From the NCBI GenBank assembly GCA_002441045.1, contig DJWQ01000007.1, positions 12,816 to 35,537 of the forward strand: a DNA stretch of 22,722 nt. The letters run 5' to 3'. Positions 19,155-22,722 of this stretch are shown here, piece after piece (positions within the stretch are counted from its first letter, which is position 1; each line of letters opens with the position of its first letter). The notes beneath the pieces were generated by a model. The model made no database searches. It saw only the letters and a program-made list of their open reading frames with translations, and was not told the origin of the DNA. Source of the stretch: Firmicutes bacterium UBA6226 (GTDB taxonomy: Bacteria > Bacillota_A > Clostridia > Peptostreptococcales > Acidaminobacteraceae). A program made the position numbers and the translations under genes.

Positions 19155-20908
19155 AATTCTGTATCTTTATAATAGTATTTAAGAATTGCTTCGTAATTAA
19201 ATCCTAAGTCAGCCATGGCTTTTGCGCCCCATTGACTCATACCGAGACCATGTCCATAACCGTGACCATAAAATACCACATAACCCTCTGTTATGTCAAA
19301 TGATTCAGTAGAATTATACAAATATGGCTTATTTAACTGTACTTTCGTTTGATAGATATCATCAGATGCCATCAAAGCATTTTTGTCTACTTTCTTGTTA
19401 GTGACTGCTCCTGATTGATAAAAGCTAAGCTCTGAATTTGAAAGCACCCCATAGGTTGGATCAACATTTATGGCCACTTTTGGCATCGCACCATTCTCAC
19501 CTAGGTTAAATTGAACTGTCAAGTTCGTATCCTGAGTGACTGCGCCTGCCTTAATAGCTGCAACATCAGTAATTGCTGTGTTTGGATCAAAACTGAAAAG
19601 TGTGCTCTTTATTACAGATGCACCTAACACTGACCTTATTTTATCTTTCGTAACTGTGGCTTTTCCGAGATTTCCTACAAACTCAAACTCAAGTACACGA
19701 CCACTTTCAGCTCTACTTAGTATTTTAACCTGGGTTAAGCTACCAACGTTGTATCCCGATTGTATTAGCCTAGCCTCAATATCTGCTTTATTTAACTTTG
19801 CACTCCAATCTGTGTTAGGTGCACCTAGTGAATAAAAATCAGTTGTGCTTCTTAAATAAGGGAGTGTACCTGACCAAACGTTTTCAGAGTTATCGGTAAT
19901 TCCGCCACTACTTGAATGAAAATACATTGGAATTAACTCACCCTGATAAGCGAGTGCATAGCCATTCGTTTCATCTACTGCTTGATTACATCTGGGTTTT
20001 TCTACTGAAAATCCGCCATAAACTTGACTGTTTACCGTCGCATCCACATCAAACCCATAGGCAGCATATTTACTTCCAATAGTCAGTGCAAAGTTTTTGG
20101 ATGCAACTGCTTGTGCTTTTAAAGCTTCTATCGGCCAACTTTCACTAGCCTCTTTCGGCAAAACACCATAAAGATATTCTGGCATCGTCACTCGATTGAT
20201 AAATGTAAAGTCACTATTTTCTTGTCGTTTGACGATGAAACCATTACGATACTTCACATCATTTAGTGTGAAAATCGCCGTCTTAAATAAAAATTCACTT
20301 TCACGGCTGTCAAATGCAAACAAGATCGCATCTTTCGTACCAACGATGATCCGTGCATCATTGGGCTGCGCTATAGTGACTATTTTATCAGTGAGAGCCA
20401 CTTGTATTTGAGGTAGTACGGCATTTGCATCCGTTTCTGTAACGTATGCCCCTTGGAAAACACGCCACTGATCGTCGTAAACCAAGAAGACTTGCTCCAT
20501 CGAAGCTTGTAAAGTCGCTACAACTGTAGCTGCCGCTTCATATGAATCATAACCTTGTCCAATTTCAAGGTGGTAACCACCCTTTACTTGATTGTTACTA
20601 TAGTAGCTTTCATTTGTTTCAACTAATTTTCGGTTGGAATCAAAAAAACCATCTTTGTAAAAAACCAAATTGGCATACGCAGAAAAATCCAACACTTGAT
20701 CACCATTTAAATCCTTAAAATATAGACCAAAGCCGTCCGTACTACTCACACCTATTGGAAACTGGTTATTTTGACCGTAAAGTAGCCCGACATCGACTTG
20801 TTCAAGACTTGCTGCAGAACTGTTAATGCGCACCATATTAACCATAAATACAAAACCAATCAATATTAAGACCTTAATTGCATAATTATACTTTCTCAAC
20901 AACATCAT
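19139..20908 (-). CDS. SpoIID/LytB-domain protein, membrane-anchored, large form
   Basis: A probable lytic transglycosylase-type cell-wall enzyme of the SpoIID/LytB family. An N-terminal basic stretch and hydrophobic span (about 10-34) form a signal anchor or signal peptide. Residues about 110-170 resemble a SPOR-type repeat that could bind denuded peptidoglycan. The SpoIID core begins at [10 protein letters not shown] (244-253), with the conserved Glu region before [13 protein letters not shown]. It continues with YFHSSSGG and ends with [18 protein letters not shown] near 550. At 589 residues it is much larger than B. subtilis SpoIID (about 340), owing to the N-terminal region and an insertion between about 440 and 530. 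The start ATG overlaps the ruvB stop (ATGA), with GGAGG nine bases upstream. A sporulation role is inferred, not shown. Confidence 0.93.
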   Translation of the reverse strand: MMLLRKYNYAIKVLILIGFVFMVNMVRINSSAASLEQVDVGLLYGQNNQFPIGVSSTDGFGLYFKDLNGDQVLDFSAYANLVFYKDGFFDSNRKLVETNESYYSNNQVKGGYHLEIGQGYDSYEAAATVVATLQASMEQVFLVYDDQWRVFQGAYVTETDANAVLPQIQVALTDKIVTIAQPNDARIIVGTKDAILFAFDSRESEFLFKTAIFTLNDVKYRNGFIVKRQENSDFTFINRVTMPEYLYGVLPKEASESWPIEALKAQAVASKNFALTIGSKYAAYGFDVDATVNSQVYGGFSVEKPRCNQAVDETNGYALAYQGELIPMYFHSSSGGITDNSENVWSGTLPYLRSTTDFYSLGAPNTDWSAKLNKADIEARLIQSGYNVGSLTQVKILSRAESGRVLEFEFVGNLGKATVTKDKIRSVLGASVIKSTLFSFDPNTAITDVAAIKAGAVTQDTNLTVQFNLGENGAMPKVAINVDPTYGVLSNSELSFYQSGAVTNKKVDKNALMASDDIYQTKVQLNKPYLYNSTESFDITEGYVVFYGHGYGHGLGMSQWGAKAMADLGFNYEAILKYYYKDTELIQLH

Positions 20909-21948
20909 TCTATGTCGCCTCCGTCTAAACTGTCAAAATATAGCTGATCTCCCGAGATGACAAGTTCATAGCCTAAATGTGCTCTACCTTTATTGGTAAT
21001 CATTCTACCTCTAGGTGTACGATTAATAAACCCAATCTGCATGAGATAAGGTTCATAGACATCTTCAATCGTCGAAGCCTCTTCACCGGTTGATGCAGCT
21101 AATGTATCTAGCCCCACTGGACCACCGTCAAAGTTCTCTACGATACAACTCAACACCTTTCGATCCACTGCATCGAGTCCAAGTGGATCGATTTCAAGTA
21201 AATCCAAAGCTTGCTTTGCAATATCTCTAGTCACATAGCCATCAGCCTTAACCATAGCATAATCTCTTACGCGTCTAAGTAGACGATTGACAATTCTAGG
21301 AGTTCCCCTACTTCTCATCGCAAGCTCTACAACTGCATCTTCACCCATAGGCACATGGAAGACCTCCGCAGAGCGTCTTATGATTCCTGAGAGTTCCTCA
21401 ACATTATATAAATCCAGCTTACAGATCACACCAAAGCGGTCTCTCAGTGGCGCGGTTAACTGGCCTGCACGCGTGGTAGCACCTACTAAGGTAAAGTGCG
21501 GTAGCTCTAATCTCACAGACCTAGCTCCAGGTCCTTTCCCAAGAACGATGTCTATTGCAAAGTCTTCCATCGCAGGATATAAAACCTCTTCTACCTGACG
21601 GCTTAATCGATGAATCTCATCTATAAAAAGAACATCGTGTTCCTTTAAACTGGTCAAAATTGCAGCTAAATCGCCTGGACGCTCAATCGCAGGTCCTGAA
21701 GTGATTTTGATATCGACGTTCATTTCCTCTGCGATAATATGAGAAAGTGTTGTCTTTCCAAGTCCTGGAGGACCATATAGCAATACGTGGTCTAAAGATT
21801 CGCCGCGCATTTTTGCTGCTTTCATGAAAATATTTAATTTTTCCTTTGTTTTTTCTTGTCCAACGTATTCGCTGATCAGTCTAGGTCTAATTCCTGTATC
21901 ACCAATTTTATCTTCTTCTGTCAGCTTAGGTGTGATAAAACGATCCAT
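20905..21948 (-). CDS. ruvB: Holliday junction branch-migration ATPase RuvB
   Basis: Hexameric AAA+ motor that drives branch migration with RuvA during recombinational repair. Its 347 residues are typical. Walker [10 protein letters not shown] lies at 59-67 and Walker B FIDEIH at 108-113. Sensor motif GATTRAG and arginine finger region LRDRFG follow, and the C-terminal winged helix includes NRTPRGRM. The start ATG at 21948 follows GGAGG at four bases. It lies 24 bp after ruvA. Confidence 0.98.
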   Translation of the reverse strand: MDRFITPKLTEEDKIGDTGIRPRLISEYVGQEKTKEKLNIFMKAAKMRGESLDHVLLYGPPGLGKTTLSHIIAEEMNVDIKITSGPAIERPGDLAAILTSLKEHDVLFIDEIHRLSRQVEEVLYPAMEDFAIDIVLGKGPGARSVRLELPHFTLVGATTRAGQLTAPLRDRFGVICKLDLYNVEELSGIIRRSAEVFHVPMGEDAVVELAMRSRGTPRIVNRLLRRVRDYAMVKADGYVTRDIAKQALDLLEIDPLGLDAVDRKVLSCIVENFDGGPVGLDTLAASTGEEASTIEDVYEPYLMQIGFINRTPRGRMITNKGRAHLGYELVISGDQLYFDSLDGGDIE

Positions 21949-21972
21949 ATTGCCTCCACACTCAATTGATTA

Positions 21973-22569
21973 TTAAAACATCAGTTGCTTTAATGCAAGT
22001 TTGATTATTGCTTCTAATTCTAGCCCATTGGTATCGATTTGTTTTAAGACACCGGTTGCTTCACTACGCGTATAACCAAGTGACATCAACGCTTCTAGAG
22101 CATCACTTTGCGTAGTTCCCACCACTGCTGTCGCCTCTTTGACATCTGCTGAAGATAAAGACAACGTTTGTGGCATCTTATCCTTAAGTTCAAGTATAAT
22201 GCGTTCTGCTGTTTTTTTACCGACACCCTGTGCCGTTTGCAAGGACTTAATGTCCTGCGATGCGATGATGGCAGCAAGTTGCCCATAAGGCAGCGATGAT
22301 AATATACCGACGCCTACTTTTACGCCAACGCCACTTACAGATGTTAAAAGATGAAAAATATTGAGCTCTTCTCTTGTCGAAAACCCCACAAGAGAGATGG
22401 CGTCTTCTCTTACGATCATTTCTGTGTAGACGATGACTTCTTCACCTGGCGCAGAAAAATCACCAGCAGATACGGAAGAAGTTGCTACTTTATAACCAAT
22501 GCCATTGGTCTCAACGACGATAAAATCGCTTTGAACATGGCTTAATTTGCCTTTTATATAGTCAATCAT
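21973..22569 (-). CDS. ruvA: Holliday junction DNA-binding subunit RuvA
   Basis: Tetrameric DNA-binding partner of RuvB, 198 residues. An N-terminal OB fold (MIDYIKGKL, then GIGYKV) is followed by tandem helix-hairpin-helix motifs (TSVSGVGVKVG and QGVGKKTAERI). The mobile C-terminal domain III begins SDALEALMSLGYTRSEA and contacts RuvB. The start ATG at 22569 follows AGGGGG. A candidate LexA box and a TATAAT lie just upstream. The resolvase gene ruvC, often next to ruvA in Clostridia, is not in the visible 80 bp upstream. Confidence 0.97.
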   Translation of the reverse strand: MIDYIKGKLSHVQSDFIVVETNGIGYKVATSSVSAGDFSAPGEEVIVYTEMIVREDAISLVGFSTREELNIFHLLTSVSGVGVKVGVGILSSLPYGQLAAIIASQDIKSLQTAQGVGKKTAERIILELKDKMPQTLSLSSADVKEATAVVGTTQSDALEALMSLGYTRSEATGVLKQIDTNGLELEAIIKLALKQLMF

Positions 22570-22579
22570 GTTTCCCCCT

Positions 22580-22593
22580 AAAACGGATGTTCG
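22580..22593 (-). promoter_or_regulatory. Candidate SOS (LexA/DinR) box before ruvA
   Basis: Minus-strand CGAACATCCGTTTT matches 12 of 14 positions of the Gram-positive SOS consensus CGAACRNRYGTTYC. It lies between the candidate -10 box and the ruvA ribosome binding site, close to the expected transcription start, where a repressor would block RNA polymerase. ruvAB is a known SOS target in Bacillus. Confidence 0.6.
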
Positions 22594-22601
22594 ATAGCAT
22601 T

Positions 22602-22630
22602 ATTATACTTCATTTTTATCTTTTTCGCCA
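22602..22630 (-). promoter_or_regulatory. Candidate promoter for ruvA-ruvB
   Basis: Perfect TATAAT at 22602-22607 on the minus strand, with a poor -35 (TGGCGA, 22625-22630) at 17 bases. The predicted start, near 22595, falls at the edge of the SOS box. A perfect 12-base palindrome, AGTCACGTGACT (22635-22646), lies just upstream of the -35 and could be an operator. Confidence 0.5.
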
Positions 22631-22650
22631 TTACAGTCACGTGACTTTTC

Positions 22651-22722
22651 TCACACGCGCTTCGTTAACCACTTTCCTTTTTTATAATGATATAAAATGA
22701 CGCTCATATCCACTAATTCACT
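22651..22722 (-). CDS. C-terminal tail of an unidentified upstream gene, partial
   Basis: A minus-strand frame is open from the right window edge to a TGA at 22651-22653. It encodes 23 residues ending in a basic stretch (HYKKGKWLTKRV). The interval between it and ruvA contains a promoter and SOS box, consistent with a gene end here. I do not recognise it, and it does not resemble the end of RuvC. It could also be a chance open frame. Confidence 0.3.
   Translation of the reverse strand, partial: SELVDMSVILYHYKKGKWLTKRV

Noticed and set aside
21287..21598. 103-residue plus-strand open frame opposite ruvB
   Set aside because: Antisense to the conserved AAA+ core of ruvB; no independent signals.

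Overview
The window is a dense, AT-rich housekeeping segment of an anaerobic, spore-forming-type Firmicute (class Clostridia). The evidence is the gene order ruvA-ruvB-spoIID-like-queA-tgt-yajC, then the SCIFF peptide and its radical SAM maturase, secD-secF, recJ-apt-rel-dtd-hemZ-aspS. SecD and SecF are separate proteins rather than the fused Bacillus form, HemZ is the oxygen-independent radical SAM type, and a SpoIID/LytB-family protein is present. All 20 complete genes and both partial genes lie on the minus strand, so transcription runs from the right edge to the left. I cannot fix the genus; a relative of Fusibacter or Acidaminobacter is only a guess.

Right block (22722 to 16500): the tail of an unidentified gene, then ruvA-ruvB (Holliday junction branch migration) behind a candidate SOS box, a large membrane-anchored SpoIID/LytB protein, queA and tgt (queuosine tRNA modification) and yajC (Sec accessory). 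A strong terminator with an eight-T run closes this unit.

Middle block (16440 to 11848): a 46-residue six-cysteine peptide gene, scfA, with its own extended -10 promoter. A terminator-like hairpin follows, then scfB (radical SAM/SPASM maturase) and a perfect-stem terminator. A gamma-carbonic-anhydrase-like hexapeptide protein and secD-secF follow as one unit, ending in another terminator. The ranthipeptide system therefore sits inside a Sec-translocon cluster (yajC, secD, secF).

Left block (11820 to 1): a well-formed promoter drives a LapA-domain membrane protein translationally coupled to recJ. After these come apt, an intercistronic hairpin, the bifunctional (p)ppGpp enzyme Rel, D-aminoacyl-tRNA deacylase, a metallo-beta-lactamase-fold hydrolase, hemZ, aspS, an RseC-family redox protein and a sigma-54-dependent activator that runs off the left edge. 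Spacing is mostly 3-50 bp, which suggests long co-transcribed units.

The least obvious feature is scfA, which is short and cysteine-rich and easily missed. Regulatory points worth a look are the hairpin between scfA and scfB, the SOS box before ruvA, and the hairpin between apt and rel. No intergenic stretch exceeds 300 bases. I saw no rRNA, tRNA, CRISPR array, insertion sequence or sign of recent transfer.
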